From: Streptomyces hoynatensis
GTDB lineage: Bacteria > Actinomycetota > Actinomycetes > Streptomycetales > Streptomycetaceae
Direction: 5' to 3'
DNA length: 64,000 bases
NCBI RefSeq assembly: GCF_003626535.1
Contig: NZ_RBAL01000003.1
Span: forward strand, 372,001 to 436,000
Part shown: positions 23,058-34,769 of the stretch, piece by piece
Position numbering within the stretch: position 1 is the first letter of the stretch
How the letters are laid out: each line of letters opens with the position of its first letter
Notes under the pieces: model-generated
The model's database searches: none
What the model was told of the DNA's origin: nothing
The model's input: the letters and a program-made list of their open reading frames with translations, nothing else
Made by a program: the position numbers and the translations under genes

Positions 23058-25805
23058 ATGGCATCCGCGCTCGCCGCGCCCACCCACCTGAGGACCTGCC
23101 ACCTCACCGACCCCCTCGGCATCGACAGCCCCCGGCCCGACCTGACCTGGCGGCCCGCGGCGGGCCGCCAGGTCGCCTGCCAGGTGCAGGTGGCCGCGAG
23201 CGCGGAACTGCTCGCCGCGGGCCGGCCCGGCCTGTGGGACAGCGGCCGCATCCCCGCCGGGCACGGCCTGCCGGTGCCGTACGCGGGCGAGCCGCTCGGC
23301 AGCGCGCAGCGGGCCGCCTGGCGGGTCCGCGTCTGGGACGAGGCCGGGGACGTCTCCGCCTGGAGCGGGCCCGCCTTCTGGGAGACCGGCCTGCTCGGGC
23401 CCGCCGACTGGGCGGGGGCGGCGTGGGTGACCGCCCCGGAGTGGGCGCCGCCGGCCACCGAGGAGCACGACCCGGGGCGCGCCCTGCCGCTGCTGGCCAA
23501 GGACTTCACGCTCCCCGGCCCCCCGCGCCGCGCCCGCCTCTACGCCACCGCGCTCGGCCTCTACGTGCCCACCGTCAACGGCCGCCGGATCTCCGCCGCC
23601 GAGCTCGAACCCGGCTACACCGCCTACGACAAGCGGCTCCTGTACGCCACCTACGACGTCACCGCCGCCCTGCGCGAGGGCGGCAACACCCTCGGCTTCC
23701 AGCTCGCCTGCGGCATCGCCCACGTCCCCGACGTGCCGGGCCGCTACCAGAAGCTCCACGTCAGCCACGGCCTGCCCCGGCTGCTCGCCGTGCTGCGCGC
23801 CGAGGCCGGGGACGGGACCTGCACCACCGTCGTCACCGACACCAGCTGGCGCACCGCGCCTGGCCCCGTCACCCTCTCCGACTGGTTCGGCGGCGAGGAT
23901 TACGACGCCAGGCGCGACATCCCCGGCTGGGACACCCCGCGCCGCGCCCACGCCCCCGGCTGGCGCCCCGCCGTCGCCGTGCCCGCCCCTGAGGGCGTCC
24001 TGTCCGCCCGCACCCACCCGCCCGTCGAGGTCGTCGAGGAGCTGGCCGCCGTCTCCGTCACCGAGCCGAGCCCCGGCGTCCACGTCGTCGACTTCGGCGT
24101 CAACATCGCGGGACGGCCGCAGCTGCGCGTCGCCGGCCCCCGCGGCACCACCGTCGTCCTCCGCCCGGGCGAGCTGCTGCACGAGGACGGCACCGTCAAC
24201 CAGCGCTTCACCGGCCGCCCCTGCTACGACGCCTACACCCTCCGCGGCACGGGGCACGACGGCGGCGACGGGAACGACGGAGACGAGGGGGACGCGCAGA
24301 ACGACGGGAACGCGGGGGACGCCGGAAACGCCGCGGACGCCGCGGGCGCCGAGGAGGTCTGGCACCCGCAGACCGTCTACCACGGCTTCCGCTACGTCCA
24401 GATCGAGGGCCTCCCGGCGCCCGCCACCCGCCACACCCTGCGCGCCCAGGTGCTGCGCGCCGCCAACGCCCCGGCGGGCGGCTTCCGTTGCTCCAGCGAG
24501 CTGCTCACCGCCATCCACCGCCTCGTCGACCGCGCCGTCCAGTCCAACATGTACAGCGTCCTCACGGACTGCCCCCACCGCGAGAAGCTCGGCTGGCTGG
24601 AGGAGGCCCACCTCGTCTTCCCCGCCGTGGCCCGCAACTACGACGTGGCCGCCTACTACCGCAAGCTGGTGCGGGACATGGCCGACGCCCAGACCGAGAC
24701 GGGCCTGGTGCCCGGCATCGCCCCCGAGTACACCGTCTTCGAGGACAAGTTCCGCGACGACCCCAACTGGGGCGGCGCCCTCGTCCTCGCCCCCTGGCAG
24801 CTGTACCGCACCTACGGCGACACCGCGACCCTGCGCGCCTTCTACCCGCACATGCGCCGCTACCTGGGCCACCTCGGCTCCCGCGCCCGGGGCGACCTGC
24901 TCGCCCACGGCCTCGGCGACTGGATGGCGTTCGACACCTCCACGCCGAAGGCCGTCACCGCCACCTACGCCTACCACCGCGCCGCCGCCACCCTGGGCCG
25001 GATCGCCGCGGTACTCGGCGAGGAAGGCGACGCCGGCCGGTACCGCGAACTCGCCGCCCGCATCGGGCGCGCCTTCCACGCCGAGTTCTTCGACCCCGCC
25101 TCCCACACCTACGCCACCGGCAGCCAGGCCGCCGACGCCATGGCCCTGGAACTGGACGCCGAGACCGGCGTGCTGACCCCGGACGAGCACCGGGCCGTGC
25201 TCGCCCACCTCGTCGCCTCCGTGCGGGCCGCGGGCGACCACGTCACCGTCGGCGAGGTCGCCCTGCCCGCCCTGCTGCGGGTCCTGGCCGCCCACGGCCG
25301 CGACGACGTCGTCCACGACCTCGTCACCCGCACCGACAGCCCCAGCTACGGCTACCAGGTCGTCCACGGCGCCACCGCCCTCACCGAACGCTGGGACGGC
25401 CCCACCCGCGGCTCCTCCCAGAACCACTTCATGCTCGGCGCCATCGAGGAGTGGTTCACCTCCTCGCTCGGCGGCATCACCCAGGCCGAGGACTCCGTGG
25501 CCTTCGCCGGCCTCGTCCTCAGGCCCGTCCCGGTAGGAGACCTCACCCATGCCGAGACCTGGTACGACACCCCCCGCGGCCGCGTCCGCAGCTCCTGGCG
25601 GCGCCCGGACGGCGGCCCCTCCACCGCCGGGCTCACCTACGACGTCACCATCCCGCCGGGGCCCGTGGCCCGGGTGGAGCTGCCGCTGCCGGAAGGCGCC
25701 GCCGCCCCACCCGCGCCGGCGGGCGCCAGGCTGCTCGGCCTGGCCGGCGGGCGCGCCGTCTACGAGGCCCTGCCGGGCGAGTTGCGGTTCACGGTGCCGA
25801 AGTGA
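23058..25805 (+). CDS. GH78 alpha-L-rhamnosidase
   Basis: A 915-aa exo-alpha-L-rhamnosidase with the GH78 order: Ig-like N-terminal segment, carbohydrate-binding sandwich domains with YATALGLYVPTVNG and the DFGVNIAGRPQLR block, an (alpha/alpha)6 barrel and a C-terminal sandwich. The barrel carries the family motif DCPHREKLGWLEEA (from Asp504) holding catalytic acid residues, and SSQNHFMLGAIEEW. No signal peptide, so it acts on imported oligosaccharides. ATG 23058 follows AGGAGAACCCCC. An Asp/Gly/Asn/Ala low-complexity insertion (about residues 402-432) interrupts the sandwich domain. The gene is convergent with, and overlaps by 17 bp, the GH127-type gene on the other strand. Confidence 0.93.
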   Translation: MASALAAPTHLRTCHLTDPLGIDSPRPDLTWRPAAGRQVACQVQVAASAELLAAGRPGLWDSGRIPAGHGLPVPYAGEPLGSAQRAAWRVRVWDEAGDVSAWSGPAFWETGLLGPADWAGAAWVTAPEWAPPATEEHDPGRALPLLAKDFTLPGPPRRARLYATALGLYVPTVNGRRISAAELEPGYTAYDKRLLYATYDVTAALREGGNTLGFQLACGIAHVPDVPGRYQKLHVSHGLPRLLAVLRAEAGDGTCTTVVTDTSWRTAPGPVTLSDWFGGEDYDARRDIPGWDTPRRAHAPGWRPAVAVPAPEGVLSARTHPPVEVVEELAAVSVTEPSPGVHVVDFGVNIAGRPQLRVAGPRGTTVVLRPGELLHEDGTVNQRFTGRPCYDAYTLRGTGHDGGDGNDGDEGDAQNDGNAGDAGNAADAAGAEEVWHPQTVYHGFRYVQIEGLPAPATRHTLRAQVLRAANAPAGGFRCSSELLTAIHRLVDRAVQSNMYSVLTDCPHREKLGWLEEAHLVFPAVARNYDVAAYYRKLVRDMADAQTETGLVPGIAPEYTVFEDKFRDDPNWGGALVLAPWQLYRTYGDTATLRAFYPHMRRYLGHLGSRARGDLLAHGLGDWMAFDTSTPKAVTATYAYHRAAATLGRIAAVLGEEGDAGRYRELAARIGRAFHAEFFDPASHTYATGSQAADAMALELDAETGVLTPDEHRAVLAHLVASVRAAGDHVTVGEVALPALLRVLAAHGRDDVVHDLVTRTDSPSYGYQVVHGATALTERWDGPTRGSSQNHFMLGAIEEWFTSSLGGITQAEDSVAFAGLVLRPVPVGDLTHAETWYDTPRGRVRSSWRRPDGGPSTAGLTYDVTIPPGPVARVELPLPEGAAAPPAPAGARLLGLAGGRAVYEALPGELRFTVPK
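24258..24352 (+). repeat. Degenerate GACGGNAACG repeat inside the rhamnosidase gene
   Basis: About 95 bp of repeated GAC/GGN/AAC codons encode an Asp-, Gly-, Asn- and Ala-rich loop between two conserved blocks of the GH78 protein. The reading frame stays open. The other GH78 gene in the window has no such insertion at the matching place. It looks like a local repeat expansion forming a disordered surface loop. Confidence 0.7.
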
Positions 25806-27645
25806 CGCCCGCGACCGGGAAGTAGACCGCGTACGCCTCGTCCTCCACCTCGTGCAGCGGCACGAAGCGCAGCCCGCGCTCCTGCCCGCGGGCCCGCCAG
25901 GAGCCGCGCCAGGCGAAGGGCTCGCGCTCCTCGTCCGGCGCCAGGATGGTCTCCGGCCGTGCCGCGTCGCCGGTCAGCCGCCGCTCCTCCTCGCACAGCC
26001 CCGCGAGCAGCACCGGGCCGTCCCGGAAGGCCACGGCCTCCGGGCGACCGGGCAGCGGCACCGCCCGCAGGGCGCGCGGCAGTTCGAGGCGCACCCGGTC
26101 GGCGGGCCCCCACGTCCTGCGCACCCGGGCCAGGCGCGCGCCGGCCGGCACCGGCCAGGGCTCCCCGTTCACGGTCAGCGTCACCGGGCCGGCCACCCAG
26201 CCCGGCAGCCGCAGCGCCAGCTCGAACGCGGCCGGGCGCTCGGCCCCGACGGACAGCTCGATCGCCCAGTGGCCCGGCCTGCGCGGCGCCCCGGTGCCGC
26301 CGGCCGCGGCGATGTGGGTGCCGATCCCCGGGTCGGGACGCTGCTCGATCTCCACCTCGCCCACGTCCCCGCCCGCGTGCCAGCGCGCCCGCGCCGGCAC
26401 GTACTGGCCCACCGTCACCCCCCGCTCGCCTGCGTAGAACGCGTAGGCGGCGTGCAGCGTGTGGGCCTGCACCATCGTGCCGTGGCAGCACCAGAAGCTG
26501 TCCCGCGCGGTGCCCCACCGCTTGCGCGCCCCCGGCCGCAGCGGCAGGTAGTAGGCCGGCATCCCGGTGCGCGGATGCTGCTGGGCGAGCACGCCGTTGT
26601 AGAGGTTCAGCTCCATGTAGTCCGCGTAGGCCGGATCGCCGCTCCAGCGCAGCAGGACGTCCGCGAGCCGCATCATGTGGTAGACGGTGCAGTGCTCCTG
26701 CGTCTTGAGCCCCAGGCGGGCGGCGAACTCGTGCGGCGGGGTCCACACCTCCTCGCTGCTCTGCCCGCCCGTGGCGAAGTACCCCCGGTCGGTCACCGCG
26801 CACCGCCAGTACGCCTCCACGACGCGCCGCCACCGCTCCTCGCCGGTCACCTCGAAGGCGCGCGCCGCGCCCAGGGCCTCGGGGATGGTGGTGTTGGCGT
26901 GCCGGTTGGTCAGCGGGTCCCCGCCCGCGAGCAGCGGGCCGAACAGCCGGGGCCGGTCGTAACGGCGCATCAGCTCCAGGTGGTCCGCCTCGCCGGTGAG
27001 CCCGTACAGGTCGGCCCACGCCTCCAGCATCCCGCCGGTCTCCACGTCGAGGATGCCGTCGAGCTGTTCCCTGGTGAAGCCGGACGTCCAGCGGTGGAAC
27101 CAGCGCGCCGCCCGCGCCGCCGTCTCCAGGGCGAGGTCGCTGCCCAGGTACCGGTGGGCGTCGAGCAGCCCCATCAGCGTCTTGTGCACGGTGTAGTGCG
27201 GGGCCCACACCGGCCTTCCCGCGGCGAGGCGGTGCAGGTACTTCTCCGGGATCGAGAACACCCACTCGCCGCCGTTCTCCCGCTGCAGCGCGGCCAGCCG
27301 CTCCACGATCCCCTCGGCCCTGGCGCGCAGTTCCGCGTCGCCGGTGCCGGCGACGATCCTGGCCGCGGCCGAGAGCCAGTGGCCGAGGAAGTGCCCGCGC
27401 AGCTGCGAGCCGAGCGCCTCCCAGCCGCCGAAACCGGTGCCGGGCTCCGGCGGTTCCCCCGGCGTGAAGACCCCCGCCTCGTGGACGAAGCTGCGCAGCA
27501 ACTGGCCCGGCTCCAGGCTCATCAGGTACCCGCGCACCAGGCCGAGGCGCCGCTGGAAGGGGTTGGGCAGCTCGGTGTAGTCGACGCGGCCGAGCCCGGG
27601 CAGGAGGCGCACCCGGTCGGCCGGAAAGTGTGCAAGCGCTTGCAT
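25789..27645 (-). CDS. GH127/GH146-type beta-L-arabinofuranosidase (DUF1680)
   Basis: A 618-aa protein with the standard DUF1680 layout: (alpha/alpha)6 barrel followed by beta-sandwich domains. The Zn-thiolate site is present as Glu-x-Cys in QEHCTVYHMMRLAD and Cys-Cys in SFWCCHGTM; other family blocks are GWEALGSQLRGHFLGHWLSA and HANTTIPEALGAARAFEVTG. No signal peptide. ATG 27645 is chosen because a TTGACA -35 box lies 31 bp upstream and a LacI-type palindrome covers the start, giving a leaderless message; a GTG at 27684 is the alternative. Expected action: release of L-arabinofuranose from pectic side chains. Its 3' end overlaps the convergent rhamnosidase gene. Confidence 0.87.
   Translation of the reverse strand: MQALAHFPADRVRLLPGLGRVDYTELPNPFQRRLGLVRGYLMSLEPGQLLRSFVHEAGVFTPGEPPEPGTGFGGWEALGSQLRGHFLGHWLSAAARIVAGTGDAELRARAEGIVERLAALQRENGGEWVFSIPEKYLHRLAAGRPVWAPHYTVHKTLMGLLDAHRYLGSDLALETAARAARWFHRWTSGFTREQLDGILDVETGGMLEAWADLYGLTGEADHLELMRRYDRPRLFGPLLAGGDPLTNRHANTTIPEALGAARAFEVTGEERWRRVVEAYWRCAVTDRGYFATGGQSSEEVWTPPHEFAARLGLKTQEHCTVYHMMRLADVLLRWSGDPAYADYMELNLYNGVLAQQHPRTGMPAYYLPLRPGARKRWGTARDSFWCCHGTMVQAHTLHAAYAFYAGERGVTVGQYVPARARWHAGGDVGEVEIEQRPDPGIGTHIAAAGGTGAPRRPGHWAIELSVGAERPAAFELALRLPGWVAGPVTLTVNGEPWPVPAGARLARVRRTWGPADRVRLELPRALRAVPLPGRPEAVAFRDGPVLLAGLCEEERRLTGDAARPETILAPDEEREPFAWRGSWRARGQERGLRFVPLHEVEDEAYAVYFPVAGVTSAP
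27631..27644. promoter_or_regulatory. LacI/GalR-type operator
   Basis: TGCAAGCGCTTGCA is a perfect 14-bp palindrome of the classic LacI-family form (central CG, AAGCGCTT core). It overlaps the first codons of the arabinofuranosidase gene and lies 67 bp from the beta-galactosidase ATG on the other strand, so it can control both. No LacI-family regulator is encoded in this window; the binder must be elsewhere. Confidence 0.8.
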
Positions 27646-27675
27646 CGCTTCAGTGAGTCCCCCGTTCCCCCCGTC

Positions 27676-27681
27676 TGTCAA
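27676..27681 (-). promoter_or_regulatory. Candidate -35 box of the arabinofuranosidase gene
   Basis: TTGACA on the minus strand matches the consensus -35 exactly and is placed so that transcription would begin at about 27645, the proposed ATG. The -10 region (around 27653-27658) does not match TANNNT well, so the promoter may need an activator or be weak. Confidence 0.4.
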
Positions 27682-27701
27682 CACCCGTGCCCCATCCGTG
27701 A

Positions 27702-30605
<2,904 letters not shown>

Positions 30606-30630
30606 GCCGGGGCTGAGTCCGCGGGCTGTG

Positions 30631-30670
30631 TCCCGGGGGCCGAGTCCCGGGGGCCGTGTCCGGGGCCGAG
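30631..30670 (+). repeat. 14-bp tandem repeat after the beta-galactosidase gene
   Basis: TCCCGGGGGCCGAG is followed by TCCCGGGGGCCGTG and a shortened TCCGGGGCCGAG in the 93-bp gap between the convergent beta-galactosidase and alpha/beta-hydrolase genes. No clear terminator stem was found in the same gap. Confidence 0.6.
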
Positions 30671-30698
30671 CCGGGGAAGGCCGCGGGGGAGGGCGCGT

Positions 30699-31541
30699 TC
30701 AGGAGCCGGCGGCGCCCGCCGCCTCCCGCCGCGGGCCCGCCTCCGGCACCCGGCCGCCGCCGCCCTCGCCCGCGAGCAGGAAGCCGCGGGCCAGCCGGGC
30801 CAGCTCGGCGGGCCGTTCCGCCTGCACCGCGTGCCCGCTGTCCAGCTCCGCGTACCTGCTGCCGGGGATGGCCGCGTGCACCGCCCGGGCGTGGTGCGGC
30901 GGGGACAGGTGGTCGCGGGTCAGCCCGACGACCAGCGTCGGCGCGAGGACGCGCGGCAGCAGCCCGCCGGCGCCGGGGTGCCCGCCGGTCCCGGCGCCCC
31001 GGCCGGCCGCCCCGGGCCGAGCGGGGCCCGGCTCCCGCACCCGCGGGGCGCCGAGCGTGGCGAGGAACGCGGGGCTGAGCGCGAGCGACAGGCCGAAGCG
31101 CCTGGCGAGGGCGGAGTCGGCCTCCTCCAGCGCCCGCCAGGTCTCGGACACCGTCCGCTGCCCGGCCTCCCGGCCCTCCGGCAGGGGCGCCACCAGGACG
31201 AGGCGGCGCACGAGCCCCGGGTGGCGGGCGGCGGTCGCGGCGGCGGCGACCGCGCCCAGCGAGACGCCCAGCAGGTCCACCGGGCCCGCGCCGTGATCGG
31301 CCACCACCGCGGCGGCCTGCTCGACGAGCAGGCCGAGCGGCGGCGGCCCGGGGGGAGCGGCGGACACACCCGGGGCACCGGCGGCGGGCAGGAGGACCGT
31401 GCGGCGATCGCCGAACCGGCCGGCGAGGGCGCCGAAGGCCGGGCCGCCGTCGCCCTGCGTGCCGTGCAGCAGGAGCAGGCCGGGGCCCGCGCCGCTCTTC
31501 CGGTAGGACACCGTCCCGCCGGCCGCCGGAACCGAGCGCAT
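30699..31541 (-). CDS. Alpha/beta-hydrolase fold protein
   Basis: A 280-aa hydrolase. The oxyanion region is HGTQGDGG, the nucleophile elbow GVSLGA (Gly-x-Ser-x-Gly) and the catalytic His lies in LDSGHAVQAERP near the C-terminus. No signal peptide. ATG 31541 follows GGGAGG 7 nt upstream. An insertion rich in Gly, Ala and Pro separates the cap region. It lies downstream of the second rhamnosidase on the same strand, but a strong hairpin lies between them, so it may be a separate unit. It could be an esterase removing acyl groups from pectic sugars, or unrelated. Substrate unknown. Confidence 0.8.
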   Translation of the reverse strand: MRSVPAAGGTVSYRKSGAGPGLLLLHGTQGDGGPAFGALAGRFGDRRTVLLPAAGAPGVSAAPPGPPPLGLLVEQAAAVVADHGAGPVDLLGVSLGAVAAAATAARHPGLVRRLVLVAPLPEGREAGQRTVSETWRALEEADSALARRFGLSLALSPAFLATLGAPRVREPGPARPGAAGRGAGTGGHPGAGGLLPRVLAPTLVVGLTRDHLSPPHHARAVHAAIPGSRYAELDSGHAVQAERPAELARLARGFLLAGEGGGGRVPEAGPRREAAGAAGS

Positions 31542-31715
31542 GAGGCCACCTCCCGTGCTGGACCGCCCCGTCGTGGGGCGCACGACCGCCATCATGCCGC
31601 CCCGCGCCGACGCGCGGGAGGGCGCCGCCCCCTTCCCGGGGCGGGCACCCCGCCCGCCCGGTGCCCCAACGGCCGTCCCCACGGGGGAGGTTCCGGCGGC
31701 GCCCGGGCCGGCCCC

Positions 31716-31747
31716 GGCGGCGGAGCGGCCCCCCCTGCTCCGCCGCC
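31716..31747 (-). terminator. Hairpin after the second rhamnosidase gene
   Basis: GGCGGCGGAGC (31716-31726) pairs perfectly with GCTCCGCCGCC (31737-31747) around a 10-nt C-rich loop. It lies 64 bp beyond the stop of the minus-strand GH78 gene. Confidence 0.55.
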
Positions 31748-31810
31748 CGCCCCGCCTGCCCGGCCGCCGCCCCCTGCGCGGGCCCGCCGCCCCCGGCCGG
31801 GCCGCCCCGC

Positions 31811-34519
31811 TCAGCCCGCCGGCCAGGCGGCGGTCACGTGGTGGGTGCCGGCGCCCACCTCCCGCCGCTCGCCGCCGGGCAGCTCGATCTCGGCCGTCGC
31901 CCCGGGCGGCACCACCGCCTCCACGACCAGCCGGCCGCCCTCGATCCGCCACCCGGCCCGGGCGGGGCCGTAGGGGGTGAGGTGGCGCGCGCCCGCGTAG
32001 GTGAGGCCGCCGCCGGGGCGCGGCGCCACGCGGATGCGCCGGTAGCCGGGCGCCGCGGGCGCCAGCCCGGCCACCGTCCGGTGCAGCCAGTCCGCCACCG
32101 CGCCCAGGGCGTAGTGGTTGAAGGAGGTCATCTCGCCGGGGTTCACCCGGCCGTCGGGCAGCAGGCTGTCCCAGCGCTCCCAGACCGTGGTCGCCCCCTG
32201 CGTCACCGGGTACAGCCAGGAGGGGCACGCGCGTTGCAGCAACAGCCGGTAGGCGGTGTCGAGTTCGCCGCCCCCGGCCAGCGCGTCGCACACCACGGGG
32301 GTGCCGGCGAAGCCGGTGGCGATGCGGTGCCCGGCCCCGGCGACCAGCTCGGCCAGCCGGCCGGCCGCCCCGCGCCGCGCGCCCTCGGGCAGCAGCGCGA
32401 AGCGCAGCGCCAGCGCGTAGGCGGTCTGCGTGTCGGAGGTCAGGCGCCCCTTCGGGGTCAGATACGCCCCGGTGAACGCCCGCGCGGCCGCCGCGGCCAT
32501 CGCCCCGTACCGCCGCGCGTCCTCCTCCTCGCCGAGCACCCGCGCCGTGTCGGCCAGCCGCCGGGCCGAGTGGGCGAAGTAGGCGGAGGCCACGAGCCCG
32601 GGATCGGTCATGGCGCGCCCGGGGTCCTCGGGCGGCGCGGCCGGGTCGAGCCAGTCCCCGAGCTGCCGGTGGCCGCGCCACAGACCCGCCTCGTCCAGCC
32701 GCGAGTGGACCAGCTCCACCCAGGCCCGCGCGCTCGGGTACTGCGCCCGCAACACCCCGGCGTCGCCGAAGCGTTCGTACAGCGTCCACGGGGTGAGCAC
32801 CGCCACGTCCCCCCAGACGGCGGCCGGCCAGGACGGCGCCCAGTCCGGCCGCCAGGCCTCGGCCTCCAGGGTGGGCACGAAGAGGGGCACGGTGCCATCC
32901 GGGTACTGCTCGGCCGCCAGGTCCGCGAGCCAGGAGGCCAGCATCCCCGCGCAGTCGTAGAGGAAGCAGGCGGTGGGCGCGAAGACCTGCAGGTCCCCGG
33001 TCCAGCCCAGGCGCTCGTCGCGCTGCGGGCAGTCGGTCGGCAGGTCGAGGAAGTTGCCGCGCATGCTCCACACGACGTTCTCGTGCAGCCGGTTGAGCAG
33101 CGGCTCCGAGCAGGCGAACCAGCCGGTGCGGCGCATGTCGGTGTGCAGCACCCGCGCGGTGACGTCCCCCGGCCGCAGCTCGCCCGGCCAGCCGGTGACC
33201 TCGGCGTACCGGAAGCCGTGGAAGGTGAACCTGGGCTCCCACTCCTCGCCTTCGCCGCCGCGCAGCGTGTACCGGTCGGTGGCCTCGGCCTCCCGCAGCG
33301 GCCTGGTGCACAGCTCGCCGTCCTCCAGCACCTCGGCGTGCCGCAGGGTGACCGTCGTCCCGGCCGGGCCGCGTGGCCTGATCCGCAGCCGGCCGACCAG
33401 GTTCTGGCCGAAGTCGAGGATCGTGCGGCCCGTGGGCGAGGTGTGGACCCGGACCGGCGGGCGTTCCCCGGTGACCCGCACCGGCGGCCCCACGGGGGCG
33501 GCCAGCGTCGCCGGGTCCCGCTCGGCCCGGTGCACCGGATGCCAGCCGGAGTCGTCGAACCCGGGCGTGGAGAAGGGGAGTTCCAGGCGGGCGTCGTGGC
33601 GCTCGCCGTCGTAGATGCCGGCCGCGAGCGCCGGCCCGTGCGCGCAGCGCCACCCCTCCTCGCCGGTGAGGAACCGCGCCTCGCTGCCGTCCGCGCAGCG
33701 GACCTCCAGCTGGGCGAGCAGCCCGAGTTCGGTTCCGTAGAACGCGCGCACGCCGCCCTGGAAGCCGATCCGGCCGCGGTACCAGCCCTCGGCGAGCCAG
33801 GCGCCCAGCGCGTTGTCCCCCTCCCGCAGCAGGCCGGTGACGTCGTATGTGGCGTAGCGCAGCCGGTGCGCGTAACTGCTCCAGCCGGGCGCGAGGGCCT
33901 GGTCGCCGACGCGGGTGCCGTTGAGTTCGAGCTCGTACAGGCCGTGCGCCGTGGCGTAGAGCCGGGCCGAGACGGGGGCGGCGGGCAGGCGGAACTCGCC
34001 GCGCAGCAGCACCGGCCGCTCCGGGTCGTCCGCGCCGCCGGGCAGGCTGGGCGCGATCATCGCGGCGGCGAAGTCCCCCGGGTTCAGCAGCCCGGCCTCC
34101 ACGGCCAGCGGCGGGCTCCAGCCGGAGGGGGAGCCCGCCCCGCCGGCGGGGGAACTCCCCTCGCCCCACACCCGCACCCGCACCTCGCGCCGCTCGCGGG
34201 AGGACAGCGGGGGCAGCTGCGCGGGCCACGGCACCAGCACGGACTCGGCGCCCTCGACGCGGCCGGTGCGCCGGGCCGCGCCGCCCGGCGCGCGCGCCTC
34301 GATCTCGTAGGCGGTCTGCCGCCAGCCGGGGATGGCCGTCTGCGTGGTCCAGGAGAGGCGGGGGCGCGGCTCGCCGATGCCGAGGGCCGTCCTGTGGTGC
34401 TCGGCCACGGGAGGCGCCACCCGGACCGGCGGGGCGGCGGGGCCGGAGGCGGCGGGGGAGGCGGCGCCGGCGGGGCCGGACGGGACCGGGGTGGGGGCGG
34501 CGGGGTCGGAAGAGGGCAC
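31811..34519 (-). CDS. GH78 alpha-L-rhamnosidase (second copy)
   Basis: A 902-aa GH78 protein of the common Bac_rhamnosid type. After an Ala/Pro-rich N-terminus it shows PRLSWTTQT, the substrate-binding sandwich (YATAHGLYELELNGTRVG, APGWSSYAHRLRYATYDVT), DFGQNLVGRLRIRPRG, and the barrel motif DCPQRDERLGWTGDLQ that holds catalytic acids, then FNHYALGAVADWLH and a C-terminal sandwich. No signal peptide. GTG 34519 follows GAGGAG. It is only distantly related to the other GH78 protein in the window, so the two probably attack different rhamnosyl linkages. Confidence 0.93.
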   Translation of the reverse strand: MPSSDPAAPTPVPSGPAGAASPAASGPAAPPVRVAPPVAEHHRTALGIGEPRPRLSWTTQTAIPGWRQTAYEIEARAPGGAARRTGRVEGAESVLVPWPAQLPPLSSRERREVRVRVWGEGSSPAGGAGSPSGWSPPLAVEAGLLNPGDFAAAMIAPSLPGGADDPERPVLLRGEFRLPAAPVSARLYATAHGLYELELNGTRVGDQALAPGWSSYAHRLRYATYDVTGLLREGDNALGAWLAEGWYRGRIGFQGGVRAFYGTELGLLAQLEVRCADGSEARFLTGEEGWRCAHGPALAAGIYDGERHDARLELPFSTPGFDDSGWHPVHRAERDPATLAAPVGPPVRVTGERPPVRVHTSPTGRTILDFGQNLVGRLRIRPRGPAGTTVTLRHAEVLEDGELCTRPLREAEATDRYTLRGGEGEEWEPRFTFHGFRYAEVTGWPGELRPGDVTARVLHTDMRRTGWFACSEPLLNRLHENVVWSMRGNFLDLPTDCPQRDERLGWTGDLQVFAPTACFLYDCAGMLASWLADLAAEQYPDGTVPLFVPTLEAEAWRPDWAPSWPAAVWGDVAVLTPWTLYERFGDAGVLRAQYPSARAWVELVHSRLDEAGLWRGHRQLGDWLDPAAPPEDPGRAMTDPGLVASAYFAHSARRLADTARVLGEEEDARRYGAMAAAAARAFTGAYLTPKGRLTSDTQTAYALALRFALLPEGARRGAAGRLAELVAGAGHRIATGFAGTPVVCDALAGGGELDTAYRLLLQRACPSWLYPVTQGATTVWERWDSLLPDGRVNPGEMTSFNHYALGAVADWLHRTVAGLAPAAPGYRRIRVAPRPGGGLTYAGARHLTPYGPARAGWRIEGGRLVVEAVVPPGATAEIELPGGERREVGAGTHHVTAAWPAG

Positions 34520-34769
34520 GGTGTGGCTCCTCGCTCGTCGGGGTGCGGGTCGCGCCGGGCCGCCGGCCGCTCGCCTGCCGGCTGCGGGGCGGGGAAACCG
34601 GACGCGGTGGTCGAACGCGGCGGCTCTGGCTGGGGGACAGGGCTCGGGGATCGGCGTGTGGGGAGGGCGCGGGGCGGCGGAGAGAATCGGGTGATCGGTG
34701 GCGGGAGGTGGCGGAGGGGGGCGGGAGATGGCGGGGGGCGGGGGAGGGGGCGGCCGGGCGCCGCCGCCC
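34520..34769. other. G-rich gap between GH78 and SorC genes
   Basis: A 250-bp stretch without a supported gene. Bases 34697-34755 are an almost unbroken run of GGCGGGAGG-like purine repeats on the plus strand, capable of G-quadruplex formation in principle. No promoter matching TTGACN-N17-TANNNT was found for the rhamnosidase. Confidence 0.45.

Noticed and set aside
22957..23091. Small gene between DeoR and the rhamnosidase
   Set aside because: The frame is Gly/Pro/Ala-rich, runs through the ribosome site and start of the rhamnosidase, and shows no conserved features.
22887..25550. An 887-codon minus-strand open frame across the first rhamnosidase
   Set aside because: It is Val/Gly/Ala/Glu-rich shadow translation opposite a gene with clear GH78 motifs; it has no recognisable domain.
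27645..27684. Upstream GTG start of the arabinofuranosidase gene
   Set aside because: No ribosome site precedes it, and it overlaps the TTGACA box; the ATG at 27645 fits the promoter and operator geometry better, though this is not proven.
30699..34229. A very long open frame on the minus strand spanning the hydrolase and the second rhamnosidase
   Set aside because: Only its last part (30699-31541) shows a real protein with motifs; the rest is Arg/Gly/Ala low-complexity antisense or off-frame translation over the GH78 gene, which has full family motifs in its own frame.
34697..34755. CRISPR-like or tandem repeat array
   Set aside because: It is an irregular purine-rich GGCGGGAGG run without constant repeat length or spacers.
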